A DNA stretch of 64,000 bases from Proteus penneri (GCF_003144535.1 NZ_PHFJ01000008.1:1-64000), one strand, 5' to 3'; counted from the first letter of the stretch, positions 10,469-20,743 are shown. A program made the numbers and translations. Notes: generated from the letters alone by a model not told the origin.

Positions 10469-11022
10469 TAAGCTTGCTCCCCTTCAAGTGGCGCACTTAA
10501 CCAATGACGATAAGCTTCACCAATATGGGTCAGTGTTGTTTTAGATTGTTGTCTTGCTGAATACACAATCATGGGTGGTAGCCAGCGCATACCACACATT
10601 TCTGCCATTAATTCCAAGGGACGTAATAGTTCTGTGAGTGTATAGTGATTTTTTCCATTATGTTGGTAAGCATATTCAGGCTCACCGGTGGTCACAACAC
10701 AGCGAAATGCTTTCCCTTTTAAATGTGACCGTCCACTTTCATTCGCAAATGGACGTGTTAACACTCTGTCTTGCCACTCTTTTAATAACGCAGGGCAACT
10801 ATATGTTTGCAATGGAAATTGAAAAACGATCACTTGATGCTTACACAACAAGGATTGTTCATGGTGTATATCAATAAAAAAATCAGGATAAGTAGCATAT
10901 AAATCATGGATAGTTATATTCTCTAAATCCCTCACCGCTTTTAATAACGCTTTATTGGCGACTGATTGGCGCGGCTCGGGATGAACATACACCAGTAATA
11001 CATTTGATGCGTTTGACATCAT
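10468..11022 (-). CDS. kefG: KefB ancillary oxidoreductase KefG
   Basis: KefG is a flavodoxin-fold, quinone oxidoreductase-like subunit needed for full KefB activity. The 184-residue protein has the family's [20 protein letters not shown]-terminus, [19 protein letters not shown] and TTGEPEYAY segments. Two consecutive ATG codons follow an AAGGAGG sequence; the second has the better spacing, so residue 1 is uncertain by one. It is the first gene of kefG-kefB-yheV. Confidence 0.95.
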   Translation of the reverse strand: MMSNASNVLLVYVHPEPRQSVANKALLKAVRDLENITIHDLYATYPDFFIDIHHEQSLLCKHQVIVFQFPLQTYSCPALLKEWQDRVLTRPFANESGRSHLKGKAFRCVVTTGEPEYAYQHNGKNHYTLTELLRPLELMAEMCGMRWLPPMIVYSARQQSKTTLTHIGEAYRHWLSAPLEGEQA

Positions 11023-11140
11023 TCCTCCTTACAAAACGTGTCAGAAACTGTTTTTTCCGTTACCATGCACGCATTGTGACCAACTGTTACGAACAACTTA
11101 CTCTATATATTAATTTACATACTCTTAATAGACGATATTT

Positions 11141-13075
11141 ATGATTGTTTTTTCTTCTTTGCAAATTCGCCGTGGCGTCAGAGTGTTACTGGATAATGCC
11201 AGTGCAACCATTAATCCAGGGCAAAAAATTGGTCTAGTCGGCAAAAATGGTTGTGGTAAAACCACATTGCTCTCTTTATTAAAAGGTGAACTTCAAGCAG
11301 AAGCAGGCAATGTCACCTATCCTAGTACATGGTCAATGGCATGGGTTAACCAAGAAACACCGGCACTTGATGTACCCGCTATTGATTATGTTATTGATGG
11401 TGATAGAGAATATCGCCAGTTAGAGCAACGATTACAAAAAGCTAACGAGATAAATGATGACCACGCCATTGCACTAATACATGGGCAATTAGATGCAATA
11501 AACGCATGGACAATACAATCTCGTGCAGCGACCTTACTAAATGGTTTAGGTTTCAGCCAACAGCAGCTTAGTGAACCTGTAAAATCATTTTCAGGTGGCT
11601 GGAGAATGCGTTTAAACTTAGCACAAGCGCTGATTTGTCGATCTGATTTACTACTACTCGATGAACCCACCAACCACTTAGATTTAGATGCTGTTATTTG
11701 GCTAGAAAAATGGCTGAAAAGCTACACAGGCACACTTATTTTAATTTCCCATGACCGTGATTTTCTTGATCCTATCGTGGATAAAATATTGCATATTGAG
11801 CAAGAAAAAATCTTTGAATATTCGGGTAACTACTCTTCGTTTGAAATGCAACGTGCAACCAAACTCGCACAACAACAAGCTTTGTTTGAAAATCAACAAG
11901 CCAAAATTGCACACTTACAGAGTTTTATAGATAGATTTAAAGCAAAAGCGACAAAAGCAAAACAGGCCCAAAGCCGTGTCAAAATGCTTGAACGAATGGA
12001 ACGAGTCGCTCCTGCACATTCAGATAACCCATTCCAATTTAGTTTCCGCCAACCCGAAAGTTTACCTAATCCACTTTTATCAATGGAGAAAGTCAGCGCG
12101 GGTTATGGTGAAAAAGTTATTCTTAATGACATCAAACTCAATTTAGTTCCTGGCTCACGTATTGGATTATTAGGGCGCAATGGTGCAGGTAAATCAACAC
12201 TGATTAAATTACTTGCAGGTGAAATTCAACCATTACAAGGGAAATTGGCTCTTTCTAAAGGTATAAAGCTTGGTTATTTTGCCCAGCATCAATTAGAGTT
12301 TTTACGTCCTGATGAATCGGCACTACAACATTTAACTCGTTTAGCGCCCAAAGAAACTGAACAAAAATTACGTGATTACTTGGGGGGATTTGGTTTCCAT
12401 GGCGATAAAGTCACTGATGCTTGTGGTCAATTTTCTGGTGGTGAAAAGGCACGTTTGGTCTTATCACTTTTAGTTTGGCAACGCCCTAATTTGCTATTAA
12501 TGGATGAGCCAACAAACCACCTTGATTTAGATATGCGCCAAGCACTGACCCAAGCTTTAATTAGCTTTGAAGGGGCAATTGTAGTCGTATCGCATGATAG
12601 GCATTTATTACGTTCAACCACTGACGACCTCTATCTTGTTCACGATGGTCAAGTTGAATCATTTGATGGCGATCTTGATGATTACCAACAATGGTTAGTT
12701 GATCAAAATCGTCAAGAGACACAGGCAAATAAGAGCCAACAAGAGAATGGCAATGCTACAGCAACCGCCAATTTAAGTGCGCAAGACAAAAAAGAACAAA
12801 AACGTAAAGAAGCCGAGTTTAGACAACAAACTCAACCGCTACGTAAAAAACTGACTACCTTAGAAAGTAAAATGGATAAACTCAGCCAAGAGCTTACCCT
12901 CATTGAAACAGCACTTTCTGACAGTGGCATTTACGATATCAGCCGTAAAAATGAGCTTTCAGATTGTTTAAGCCGACAAGGTATCGCAAAGTCAGCACTT
13001 GAAGAAGTTGAAATGGAGTGGATGGAATTACAAGAAACGCTGGAAGAAATGACAAACGCATTTGAAGCCCAGTAA
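11141..13075 (+). CDS. yheS: ABC-F family ATPase YheS
   Basis: A cytosolic ABC-F protein with two ATPase cassettes and no membrane domain. Members act on the ribosome; E. coli YheS has been linked to translation of particular stalling sequences. The 644-residue protein has Walker A motifs GKNGCGKTT (about 35) and GRNGAGKST (about 345), signature sequences SGGWRMRLNLAQ and SGGEKARLVLS, an interdomain linker rich in Lys/Gln (about 240-290), and a C-terminal coiled coil from about 550. In E. coli yheT follows directly; here an 8-kb insertion intervenes. Confidence 0.95.
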   Translation: MIVFSSLQIRRGVRVLLDNASATINPGQKIGLVGKNGCGKTTLLSLLKGELQAEAGNVTYPSTWSMAWVNQETPALDVPAIDYVIDGDREYRQLEQRLQKANEINDDHAIALIHGQLDAINAWTIQSRAATLLNGLGFSQQQLSEPVKSFSGGWRMRLNLAQALICRSDLLLLDEPTNHLDLDAVIWLEKWLKSYTGTLILISHDRDFLDPIVDKILHIEQEKIFEYSGNYSSFEMQRATKLAQQQALFENQQAKIAHLQSFIDRFKAKATKAKQAQSRVKMLERMERVAPAHSDNPFQFSFRQPESLPNPLLSMEKVSAGYGEKVILNDIKLNLVPGSRIGLLGRNGAGKSTLIKLLAGEIQPLQGKLALSKGIKLGYFAQHQLEFLRPDESALQHLTRLAPKETEQKLRDYLGGFGFHGDKVTDACGQFSGGEKARLVLSLLVWQRPNLLLMDEPTNHLDLDMRQALTQALISFEGAIVVVSHDRHLLRSTTDDLYLVHDGQVESFDGDLDDYQQWLVDQNRQETQANKSQQENGNATATANLSAQDKKEQKRKEAEFRQQTQPLRKKLTTLESKMDKLSQELTLIETALSDSGIYDISRKNELSDCLSRQGIAKSALEEVEMEWMELQETLEEMTNAFEAQ

Positions 13076-13091
13076 TACAACGCAATTCACT

Positions 13092-13134
13092 AATAAAGGA
13101 ACAATTTTACTTAAAATCGTTCCTTTATTTTTAC
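13092..13134 (+). terminator. Intrinsic terminator of yheS
   Basis: An 11-bp stem AATAAAGGAAC / GTTCCTTTATT with a partly paired inner loop is followed by TTTTTA, 17 bp after the yheS stop codon. Confidence 0.85.
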
Positions 13135-13317
13135 CCTTCAATTCATTCTTAAAATTTATACAATTCATTTCGCTTAGGGGATTTATATCATTTTACAATA
13201 GCACTATTTACACAAAACATAATCTCACCCTATCTAGTAATAACCCAATAAAAATAACCATCTAACGTTTATTTTTTACCTATTTATATTAAGTAAAGGA
13301 AATAAATTCTTTCTCGC

Positions 13318-13344
13318 TAAAGTTTTTAACATTCCAGCCGAATT
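13318..13344 (+). promoter_or_regulatory. Flagellar sigma-28 (FliA) promoter of the first chemoreceptor
   Basis: TAAAGTTT (13318-13325), 11 bp, GCCGAATT (13337-13344). This matches the enterobacterial FliA consensus TAAAGTTT-N11-GCCGATAA at the exact spacing. It lies 62 bp upstream of the receptor start codon. Confidence 0.88.
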
Positions 13345-13406
13345 AATCATTCTGCTAAGTGGACCTCCCACTTACCAACGAAAAGACAAAGCTAATAGGT
13401 AGGGTT

Positions 13407-15095
13407 ATGTTAAAACGAATTAAAATCTCTCAAGGTTTAATGTGTGTCCTGACTCTGTTTTGTATTATTCAGATCATTTCTGGAGTACAGAGCATTCACG
13501 ATGCCTACCAAACTCAAAATAAACTCAAGCAAATTTCATACAGTTTCGACCAACTACGCACAATGGATAATACCTATGCGGAGTTGAACACATTGCGTAC
13601 AGATATTATTGCGCAAGCATTTAGCTATATATCAAACCCTCAAGCAGAAGATGCAAACATCACCGCATTTATGCAAACCATGCCAGCACGTAAAGCGCAA
13701 GTTGATGCTTTGATGAATGAGTATGTTGAGTTATCTGCTCAAACAGGTTTCGATCAGCAACGTATGGCACAGATCAAACAGCTCTATCAAAAGAGCCGCG
13801 CTGATCTTGATTTATTGGCACAATATTTAAATGAACGAAATACTAATGCTGTTCGATTGATCTTAAAAAGCCCAGCGAATACTAACTTTACTAACTCACT
13901 GTATGAAGCCACAGACTTTATTACAGATGAAGTGGTTAATCCGTCAGTGACCGAAGCGGAAAAGAACTACGACAGCATGCTGTGGATAGCGTCTACCTTT
14001 ATGGGGATTTTCCTTATTTTCACCACATTAGTGCTTATTTGGATACGTAAATACATCATTGCTCGTATTAATCAAATGATCACCTATCAAGAGACAATTG
14101 CTAAAGGTGATTTAGTCAGTCGTGTGGACAGTGACATTTCAGGTAATACTGAAATAGACCAGCTAATGCTGGGATTACAGCAAATGCGCGCACAATTAAA
14201 AGAGATGGTAAGCTCTATCCGAAATAGTAGTGCGGCTATTTATACAGGTGTACAAGAGATTGCTGCGGGTAATAATGACTTATCGAGCCGAACTGAAGAA
14301 CAAGCTAGCGCACTAGAAGAAACGGCGTCTAGCATGGAGCAGATGACCGCAACCATTCGCAATAACACAGAGAGCGCTCGTGAAGTCACAGAGTTGGTGA
14401 TGAGTACTGCAGATATCGCCGTTCAAGGTGGCGAACACAGTAATAAGATGGTTATGACAATGACAGATATTGCCGATCGTTCACAAAAGATTGGTGAAAT
14501 TACGGCTGTTATTGATGATATTGCATTCCAAACAAATATCTTAGCCCTTAACGCTGCCGTTGAAGCAGCCAGAGCCGGCGAACAAGGCCGAGGTTTCTCT
14601 GTAGTGGCAAGTGAAGTCCGCAATTTAGCACAGCGTAGTGCAGAAGCAGCGAAAGAAATTAAAGAGCTTATTGAATCGACAATATTACGTGTTAGACAAG
14701 GTAACGATCTCGTCGAACAAGTTAGTTTATCAATGGGCGAGATTGTGACATCGGTTAATCATGTCTCGGGTTCGATGAAAGAAATTTTATCGGCATCAGA
14801 AGAGCAAACACGTGGCATTACACAAATCAGTCTTGCTGTTAATGAGATGGATAAAGCAACTCAGCAAAATGCAGCGATGGTTGAACAGTCAACAGCAGCT
14901 TCTGCCACATTAAGTGAACAAGCAAGTATGTTGGATACTATTGTGAATACATTTAAAGTTGAGCATGAAAAAGTCACACCCGTTAAAGCTATATTGCCTA
15001 CATTATCAGCTAAATCACAAGACACTGAAACACTAAAAACACCAACAATAAAAACCAATAATCATGAAACAGATGATAATTGGGAAAGCTTTTAA
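13407..15095 (+). CDS. Methyl-accepting chemotaxis protein (first of tandem pair)
   Basis: A transmembrane chemoreceptor signalling through CheW and CheA. I start it at [13 protein letters not shown], which has a purine-rich site (AGGTAGGG) and matches the start of the neighbouring paralogue; the longer frame begins with GTG and is less likely. The 562 residues comprise TM1 (about 10-30), a Tar-like four-helix periplasmic sensor (about 31-190), TM2 (about 191-212), HAMP (about 213-265) and the signalling hairpin. The highly conserved tip has [20 protein letters not shown]. The C-terminal NWESF is the pentapeptide that tethers CheR and CheB. The ligand is unknown. Confidence 0.95.
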   Translation: MLKRIKISQGLMCVLTLFCIIQIISGVQSIHDAYQTQNKLKQISYSFDQLRTMDNTYAELNTLRTDIIAQAFSYISNPQAEDANITAFMQTMPARKAQVDALMNEYVELSAQTGFDQQRMAQIKQLYQKSRADLDLLAQYLNERNTNAVRLILKSPANTNFTNSLYEATDFITDEVVNPSVTEAEKNYDSMLWIASTFMGIFLIFTTLVLIWIRKYIIARINQMITYQETIAKGDLVSRVDSDISGNTEIDQLMLGLQQMRAQLKEMVSSIRNSSAAIYTGVQEIAAGNNDLSSRTEEQASALEETASSMEQMTATIRNNTESAREVTELVMSTADIAVQGGEHSNKMVMTMTDIADRSQKIGEITAVIDDIAFQTNILALNAAVEAARAGEQGRGFSVVASEVRNLAQRSAEAAKEIKELIESTILRVRQGNDLVEQVSLSMGEIVTSVNHVSGSMKEILSASEEQTRGITQISLAVNEMDKATQQNAAMVEQSTAASATLSEQASMLDTIVNTFKVEHEKVTPVKAILPTLSAKSQDTETLKTPTIKTNNHETDDNWESF

Positions 15096-15103
15096 TGATA
15101 TTT

Positions 15104-15123
15104 CTCACACAACATCGTGTGAG
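15104..15123 (+). terminator. Hairpin just after the first chemoreceptor gene
   Basis: A 7-bp perfect stem CTCACAC / GTGTGAG with a 6-nt loop lies 9 bp after the stop codon. There is no clear T-run, so it may be a mRNA 3'-end structure only. Confidence 0.4.
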
Positions 15124-15174
15124 AGCTCTGTGTAGAAAATAGTCCAGAACATATAACAAAACCTCTACCTACCC

Positions 15175-15205
15175 TACTCCCAGTGATTTTTCTGGGAGTA
15201 TTTCT
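15175..15205 (+). terminator. Probable intrinsic terminator of the first chemoreceptor gene
   Basis: A 9-bp perfect stem TACTCCCAG / CTGGGAGTA with an 8-nt loop is followed by TTTCTGTTT. Confidence 0.65.
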
Positions 15206-15540
15206 GTTTCTGTCGTACATAAACACCCAAAAAAGATCGTTTTTCATACAAAATAAAGAATTTTTTTAAGAAAGATTAAGAGCATTTATGAAATAGAAAA
15301 TTTTATTTTACTTATCATAAGATAAAAAAATAAATAAAAACAAAATACTGCTTATTATCGTTTTAATATTAAACAATGCATTATTAAGATTTACATATTA
15401 GTAATTAACACAAAAAATAAGTAAGGTAATATACTTATGGTTTTTTCTATTAATCATTAGAAAATTTTAGCCATTAGCTGACAATTAAAGCTAAAAAAAG
15501 AAATATAAGTTGTCTTTACTATCAAACTGAGTAGAAAAGG
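15206..15540. other. AT-rich spacer between tandem chemoreceptor genes
   Basis: About 335 bp of very AT-rich DNA with no plausible coding frame, RNA gene or clear repeat. The only recognisable elements are at its borders: the upstream terminator and the downstream sigma-28 promoter. Confidence 0.6.
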
Positions 15541-15567
15541 TAAAGTTTTTAAATATCAAGCCGAATA
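15541..15567 (+). promoter_or_regulatory. Flagellar sigma-28 (FliA) promoter of the second chemoreceptor
   Basis: TAAAGTTT (15541-15548), 11 bp, GCCGAATA (15560-15567). This is the same element as upstream of the first receptor, 67 bp before this start codon. Confidence 0.88.
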
Positions 15568-15634
15568 AGTTTAATTGATAAATAGTTATCGCTCCTTGCT
15601 GTGTGTCCTATAAACCAATTAAATAGGTAAGGCT

Positions 15635-17383
15635 ATGCTGAAACGAATAAAAATATCTAATGGCTTAATGTTTATCTTAATACTGTTTTGCGCTATTCAA
15701 CTTTTTTCAGGTGCAATGAGTATCCGTGATGCGAGTTTAACAAATAAACGGCTCTCACAATTAGCGAATGGTTTTGAACAGATACAAACGATGGATTATG
15801 GTTATGCCGAGTTAAATAAATTACGTGAAGATATGCTAAATGTTATGTTTGAAGCTCATCTCACACCCGATATAGCAGAAAATAAAACCTCTGATTTCCT
15901 TTCCTCTTATCCACAAAGAAAACAAGAAGTTATACGTATTATTACCGAATATTTTACAGCTACCGAAAAAGCAAATTTTGCTCCCGAAAAAATAGAGAGT
16001 ATGAAAAAACTCTTTAATCGTGTGCTTTACGACCTTGATCAACTTGCATCATGTCTAGAGATCCGCGATTACTACGGTTTTCAATCTATTTATGCACATA
16101 ATACCAATGAACGCTTTACTCAATCCCTTTATGAAGCAACAGATTATCTCAGTGATAACGTTGTTACTCACGCAATAAAAGCCGCTCAAGGTAATTATGA
16201 ACGTACCTTGGTCTTAGCTTTTGTCTTTATGTTTATTTTTATTCTTTTCACTATTCTTGTTGTAGTTTGGATACGCCGAAATATTGTTTTACGTATCAAT
16301 CAAATTGTCGGTTATATGTCGGAAATTTCACAAGGAAATTTATTAGAAAATAAAGATATCACCGCAAAAGGGAATAATGAAATCGACCAATTAATTACAG
16401 GTATTCAATATATGCGTACCGAATTGTCATTAATTGTGAATGCGATCCGAGGGACAAGTCATCATATTTATACAGGTGTTCAAGAATTATCAGCAGGAAA
16501 TACTGACCTCTCTTGTCGTACTGAAGAGCAAGCGAGTGCCTTAGAGGAAACTGCATCAAGTATGGAACAACTCACAGCAACAGTGAGAAACAATACAGAA
16601 AGTGCTCGTGAAGTTTCACACCTTATCAGCCAGACCTCCAATATTGCCAGCAAAGGGGGCGATGTCACCAATAGAATGGTGAAAACGATGACTGATATAG
16701 CCGATAGCTCACAAAAAATTGGTGAAATCACTGCCGTTATCAATAGCATTGCGTTCCAAACCAATATTCTCTCCTTAAACGCAGCCGTTGAAGCAGCTAG
16801 AGCGGGCGAACAAGGGCGTGGTTTTTCTGTGGTGGCGACGGAAGTCAGGGAGTTAGCACAGCGTAGTGCTGAAGCAGCGAAAGAAATTAAAGAATTGATT
16901 GATGCCTCTATTAGCCGTGTTCGTCATGGTAATGATCTCGTTGAACAAGTTAGCATTTCTATGGGTGAAATACTGACATCTGTAAAACATGTTGAAGACT
17001 CAATGACTGAAATTTTATCTGCGTCAGAAGAACAAACTCGAGGTATCACTCAAGTCTCTCTTGCAGTCACTGAAATGGATAAAGCAACACAGCAAAATGC
17101 AACGATGGTTGAACAATCTTCCGCTGTTGCCAGTTTATTGACTGAAGAAGCAGGTAATCTTGAACAAATCGTTGAACAGTTTAAAACAGCGGAAAGTGAA
17201 CTGTTCAATAACAAAAAGGCACAACACAAAGCAATAGAAAAACAGTTCTCATCTGAAAAATCACTACAGACAAAACATGAGGAGAGAAAAAATACAGTCA
17301 AAGATGAAGCGAAAGAGAGGAAATCGGCGAAAGGAACAGCGACTGTAAATGATGATGAAGATGATGATTGGACAAGTTTTTAA
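15635..17383 (+). CDS. Methyl-accepting chemotaxis protein (second of tandem pair)
   Basis: A 582-residue chemoreceptor paralogous to its neighbour, with the same start [11 protein letters not shown]. It has TM1 (about 10-30), a divergent periplasmic four-helix sensor (about 31-190), TM2 (about 191-212), HAMP and a near-identical signalling tip ([20 protein letters not shown]). After the signalling hairpin comes a charged linker rich in Lys/Glu. A C-terminal DWTSF follows four aspartates and fits the CheR/CheB tether W-x-x-F pattern. The sensor domains diverge much more than the signalling domains, suggesting duplication followed by ligand divergence. Confidence 0.95.
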   Translation: MLKRIKISNGLMFILILFCAIQLFSGAMSIRDASLTNKRLSQLANGFEQIQTMDYGYAELNKLREDMLNVMFEAHLTPDIAENKTSDFLSSYPQRKQEVIRIITEYFTATEKANFAPEKIESMKKLFNRVLYDLDQLASCLEIRDYYGFQSIYAHNTNERFTQSLYEATDYLSDNVVTHAIKAAQGNYERTLVLAFVFMFIFILFTILVVVWIRRNIVLRINQIVGYMSEISQGNLLENKDITAKGNNEIDQLITGIQYMRTELSLIVNAIRGTSHHIYTGVQELSAGNTDLSCRTEEQASALEETASSMEQLTATVRNNTESAREVSHLISQTSNIASKGGDVTNRMVKTMTDIADSSQKIGEITAVINSIAFQTNILSLNAAVEAARAGEQGRGFSVVATEVRELAQRSAEAAKEIKELIDASISRVRHGNDLVEQVSISMGEILTSVKHVEDSMTEILSASEEQTRGITQVSLAVTEMDKATQQNATMVEQSSAVASLLTEEAGNLEQIVEQFKTAESELFNNKKAQHKAIEKQFSSEKSLQTKHEERKNTVKDEAKERKSAKGTATVNDDEDDDWTSF

Positions 17384-17426
17384 TCCATTAATTTGATCAT
17401 GACAAAAACATGATTTAGATAAACAC

Positions 17427-17460
17427 AAAGACACCTATTTTAGTGGGTGTCTTTTATTTT
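17427..17460. terminator. Intrinsic terminator after the second chemoreceptor gene
   Basis: A 9-bp stem AAAGACACC / GGTGTCTTT with a 10-nt loop is followed by TATTTTTT. It lies between this gene and the converging Aer-type gene. Confidence 0.85.
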
Positions 17461-17475
17461 TTAACTCATGACAAA

Positions 17476-19020
17476 TTAATGAAATACATTGATTGCACTA
17501 ACTAAGTAGTTAGTTTGTACTTTCATTTCACCTGAAATCATTGAGGCTTTGGAAACATAATTCGCATTTTCATGCGTAATCGATTCTAATTTTTCAACCG
17601 CACGACCAAGCTCTTTTAACCCCGCACTCTGCTCTGATGAGGCTAGGCTAATTTCACCAATTAAATCAGTCACATTTTTAACATGCACCACAATATCTTC
17701 CATAGTTCCGACAGTTTCATTAACTTGCTTTGAACCGACTTTGATATTGCTACTTGAGGCACTGATCAAGGCTTTGATCTCTTTAGCCGCTTCTGCACTA
17801 CGCTGAGCCAGCTCCCTGACTTCGGTCGCAACGACGGAGAAACCTCGACCTTGTTCGCCGGCTCTGGCCGCTTCTACGGATGCATTAAGTGCAAGGATAT
17901 TAGTTTGGAAGGCGATACTATCAATAACACCAATGATATTACTAATGCGATCAGAGCTTTTCGCAATATCATTCATTGTATTAACGATACTATCCATTGC
18001 ACTACCTCCTTTTATCGCAGCTTCACAAGTGATATTAGAAAGACTGTTTGCCTGCCCTGCCGTTTCACTATTACTACTTACCGCTGTTGTTAACTCATTC
18101 ATTGTTGAGGCAGTTGCTTCAACATTACTAGCGGTTTGCTCCGTTCTCACATACAGATCGCGATTACCTGCGGCTAATTGATCACAAGAGATATCGACTT
18201 GATGAATTTGATGACTCACATCACTGACTAACCAACGGAACATACGCCCTAATTGATTAACTGAACGCTGTGTCATACCCACTTCATCAATGCGGTTTAT
18301 ATATGTAACGTTATGTTCATCGCCAGTTGCAACACGATTTGCTTGTTCATTAAGTAGTCTAATTGGCTTAACAAGCTGAAAATAGAGAATACGCTCATTT
18401 GCCATCAGTAATACCAGCAAAATCATAATATGCATAAAAAGAGCATAACCCGATAAACCAGCAAACCATGCACTTAACAACATGAAAGGTAGAGGTAATA
18501 GGATAAAAAGACGGAGTCGTTTTTTTAATGAAATGGTTTGATTCCATGAGCGCCAACGTTGCCATCCTTTATACACAAAAGCGCCTTTTAAAAACATATG
18601 TGAAGGATACTTACCTTGATTAAATGCAGCGTAAAGTGCTGAAGCCTGTGCGATTTCCTCTTTTTTTACTGAAGTCCTTACCGACATAAAACTTTGAATT
18701 TTACCCTGACGTATAATTGGGGTGATATTCGCTCTTACCCAATAATAATCCCCATTTTTACGTCGATTTTTCACGATCCCTGTCCAAACTTCTCCTTGCT
18801 TTAACGTTTGCCACATATCCTTAAAGACTGCTGAAGGTATATCTGGATGTCGGACAATATTATGGGGTTGCCCCACAAGCTCTTCCATTGAAAATCCACT
18901 GACTTCAATAAAGTCCTCATTGGCATAAATAATATTGCCATCAAGATCTGTCGTCGACATCAGTGTTGCGTTTTCAGATACCGGGTATTCTCGCTGTGTC
19001 ACCGGTTGATTGTTACGCAT
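17476..19020 (-). CDS. aer: Aer-type PAS-containing aerotaxis receptor
   Basis: An energy/redox-sensing receptor. The 514 residues begin with a cytoplasmic PAS domain (about 10-120) carrying the Aer-like NIVRHPDIP and YYWVRANITPI motifs expected to hold FAD. A short linker and a hydrophobic anchor follow (about 170-212), with no periplasmic domain. A HAMP-like region comes next, then the signalling domain with [20 protein letters not shown]. There is no C-terminal pentapeptide (it ends VFH), as in E. coli Aer, so adaptation is probably methylation-independent. It lies next to two periplasmic-sensing receptors, and a sigma-28 promoter precedes it. Confidence 0.9.
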   Translation of the reverse strand: MRNNQPVTQREYPVSENATLMSTTDLDGNIIYANEDFIEVSGFSMEELVGQPHNIVRHPDIPSAVFKDMWQTLKQGEVWTGIVKNRRKNGDYYWVRANITPIIRQGKIQSFMSVRTSVKKEEIAQASALYAAFNQGKYPSHMFLKGAFVYKGWQRWRSWNQTISLKKRLRLFILLPLPFMLLSAWFAGLSGYALFMHIMILLVLLMANERILYFQLVKPIRLLNEQANRVATGDEHNVTYINRIDEVGMTQRSVNQLGRMFRWLVSDVSHQIHQVDISCDQLAAGNRDLYVRTEQTASNVEATASTMNELTTAVSSNSETAGQANSLSNITCEAAIKGGSAMDSIVNTMNDIAKSSDRISNIIGVIDSIAFQTNILALNASVEAARAGEQGRGFSVVATEVRELAQRSAEAAKEIKALISASSSNIKVGSKQVNETVGTMEDIVVHVKNVTDLIGEISLASSEQSAGLKELGRAVEKLESITHENANYVSKASMISGEMKVQTNYLVSAINVFH

Positions 19021-19085
19021 TAGTTACTCTCCTCGATATTGAAATTAAAACATCTCAACAAAAAAAGACTGCCTAAATAACTATC

Positions 19086-19112
19086 GTTTCGGCCGTTAAG
19101 AGAATAACTTTA
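19086..19112 (-). promoter_or_regulatory. Flagellar sigma-28 (FliA) promoter of the Aer-type receptor
   Basis: Read on the minus strand: TAAAGTTA (19105-19112), 11 bp, GCCGAAAC (19086-19093). It is the third sigma-28-like element in this cluster at the same spacing, 65 bp upstream of the start codon. Confidence 0.8.
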
Positions 19113-19169
19113 GTAATAAGTGTAAATACTTATCTTTAAATATTAATTTTTTGAATCAGTTCAAATTTT

Positions 19170-20030
19170 TTAATTATCCAGACTATTAATTAATGCCTGT
19201 GAACTTAGTACTAATGTCTTCGCACATTCATCACGTTTCTTTAATAATGCCATAAAAATAAGGTCAGTGATTGTGTTTTGTGCTGTACGTGAAGAGATTG
19301 AAGCGCTTCGCCACTCTCCCTCATCCGCAATTGTTTCTAATATATAGTCAGAAATTTGGCCCAATGGTGAATGTTTTTCTCCTGTAATAGCAATGATTTT
19401 GGCCCCCTGTTTTTTAGCCACAGAGGCTGCAACTAACATGTCTTTCCTTTTACCACTATAAGAAATTACAATCTGTAAATCCTTTGGACTTAACATTTGA
19501 GCAACAGATATTTGTACATGATGATCTGTTTCAATCAGCGTTGTTATTCCTATTTTTTGCAATTTATAACTTAGATCTCTCGCAACTAACCCTGAGCCAC
19601 CAATACCGATAATTTGAACACGTTGTGCTTCATCAATAAGCTGAACGACTTTTTCAAAATGAAGGTAATTAATTTGACGAGTCGTATCACAAATTGAATT
19701 ACTTTTCTCTTGAGCGAGTTTCTGTGCAATAACAACTAAGCTATCATCAGCGTCTATTTGGTTATGTAATATATTAGGGTTGGTTCCTGAGTTCGCATTT
19801 TTCCTGCCAAGATCTTCACTGATTGCAAGTTTCAAAGAAGGAAAACCTTTAAATCCTATTTTTTGGCTAAATTTAACAATTGCCGATTGACTCACCCCCA
19901 TAATTTGAGCAAGTTGTTGTGATGAAAGAGTCACTGTTTTTTCCGGATTGTCTAAAATATAGTCCGCTATTTTGCGCTGATTTGTAGCCATACCTGGCTT
20001 TATCCAGGCAATTTTTGTTAATGTTGGCAT
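19170..20030 (-). CDS. MurR/RpiR family transcription regulator, YfhH-like
   Basis: A 286-residue regulator with an N-terminal RpiR helix-turn-helix (SSQQLAQIMGVSQSAIVKFSQKIGFKGFPSLK, about 40-75). A SIS sugar-phosphate binding domain follows (about 125-255), with GIGGSGLVARDLSYKLQKIG and SYSGKRKDML. From memory it is closest to E. coli YfhH, whose regulon is undefined. An in-frame GTG lies five codons upstream; the ATG was preferred. No sugar gene is adjacent, so the effector cannot be inferred from context. Confidence 0.88.
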   Translation of the reverse strand: MPTLTKIAWIKPGMATNQRKIADYILDNPEKTVTLSSQQLAQIMGVSQSAIVKFSQKIGFKGFPSLKLAISEDLGRKNANSGTNPNILHNQIDADDSLVVIAQKLAQEKSNSICDTTRQINYLHFEKVVQLIDEAQRVQIIGIGGSGLVARDLSYKLQKIGITTLIETDHHVQISVAQMLSPKDLQIVISYSGKRKDMLVAASVAKKQGAKIIAITGEKHSPLGQISDYILETIADEGEWRSASISSRTAQNTITDLIFMALLKKRDECAKTLVLSSQALINSLDN

Positions 20031-20580
20031 AATGACAATATCCACTTCGAGTTCTATATAATTATATCTGGAATAGTTCTTAGTACAGCGTTTACTACCT
20101 AAAAAATTAAATTTTCAGAATAAAATCAATTAAAAATAGAAAATAAACAATCATAAAGTATAGGGGAAATTACCTTATTATTAGAATACTTATTTTTATA
20201 ATAGTTTTATAATTATCTTTTCAATCCAATCTATGTTTATCGAACCCAGCTTTTATAATACTTAATTTACTTTCTTCTTTGTTTTAAATAATAATTTATT
20301 CTTTTAGGTCAATAGGACGATATAGGCTTATTCTATTTACATTTAATTATTTATTATTTTCAAATAATTTCATTAAGTTAACAACAATTCAAAAACGTAA
20401 GCGTAATATAAAATATTTTAAAAGAAAACCACCAAAAAAGAATAAATAATTCTCTATAAAATAGTTATTTTTTCATTTTAATGATGTAAAGAATGAAAAA
20501 TAAAAAATCAAGTCGTTAAATAATAACGATCTGTATAGCGACTAAAAATGAGTCATCTGTTTATATAAAGTAGTATTTTA
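20031..20580. other. AT-rich gap upstream of the RpiR-family gene
   Basis: About 550 bp with no credible coding frame. The DNA is extremely AT-rich with no operator-like palindrome that I could see. It must hold the promoter of the RpiR-family gene. Confidence 0.5.
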
Positions 20581-20600
20581 ACATGAATAATTGTGTCAGT

Positions 20601-20626
20601 GGGCGATCGTAGATCGCTCTTTTTAT
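20601..20626 (+). terminator. Orphan plus-strand intrinsic terminator
   Basis: GCGATC / GATCGC stem with a 3-nt loop, extended by a G-C and a G-T pair and followed by TTTTTAT. No coding sequence ends upstream of it on the plus strand. It may end a small RNA or a short peptide gene: a nine-codon frame from the ATG at 20583 ends inside the hairpin. Confidence 0.55.
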
Positions 20627-20743
20627 AGAGAAATACTCTTTTTTTAACACATATCAAAAGATATCATTTCAACCAATCTTAAAAAAACATCATTTACATC
20701 AAAAAAGGTTTATTAGTTATTGATTTTAAATTATTTTATTAAC

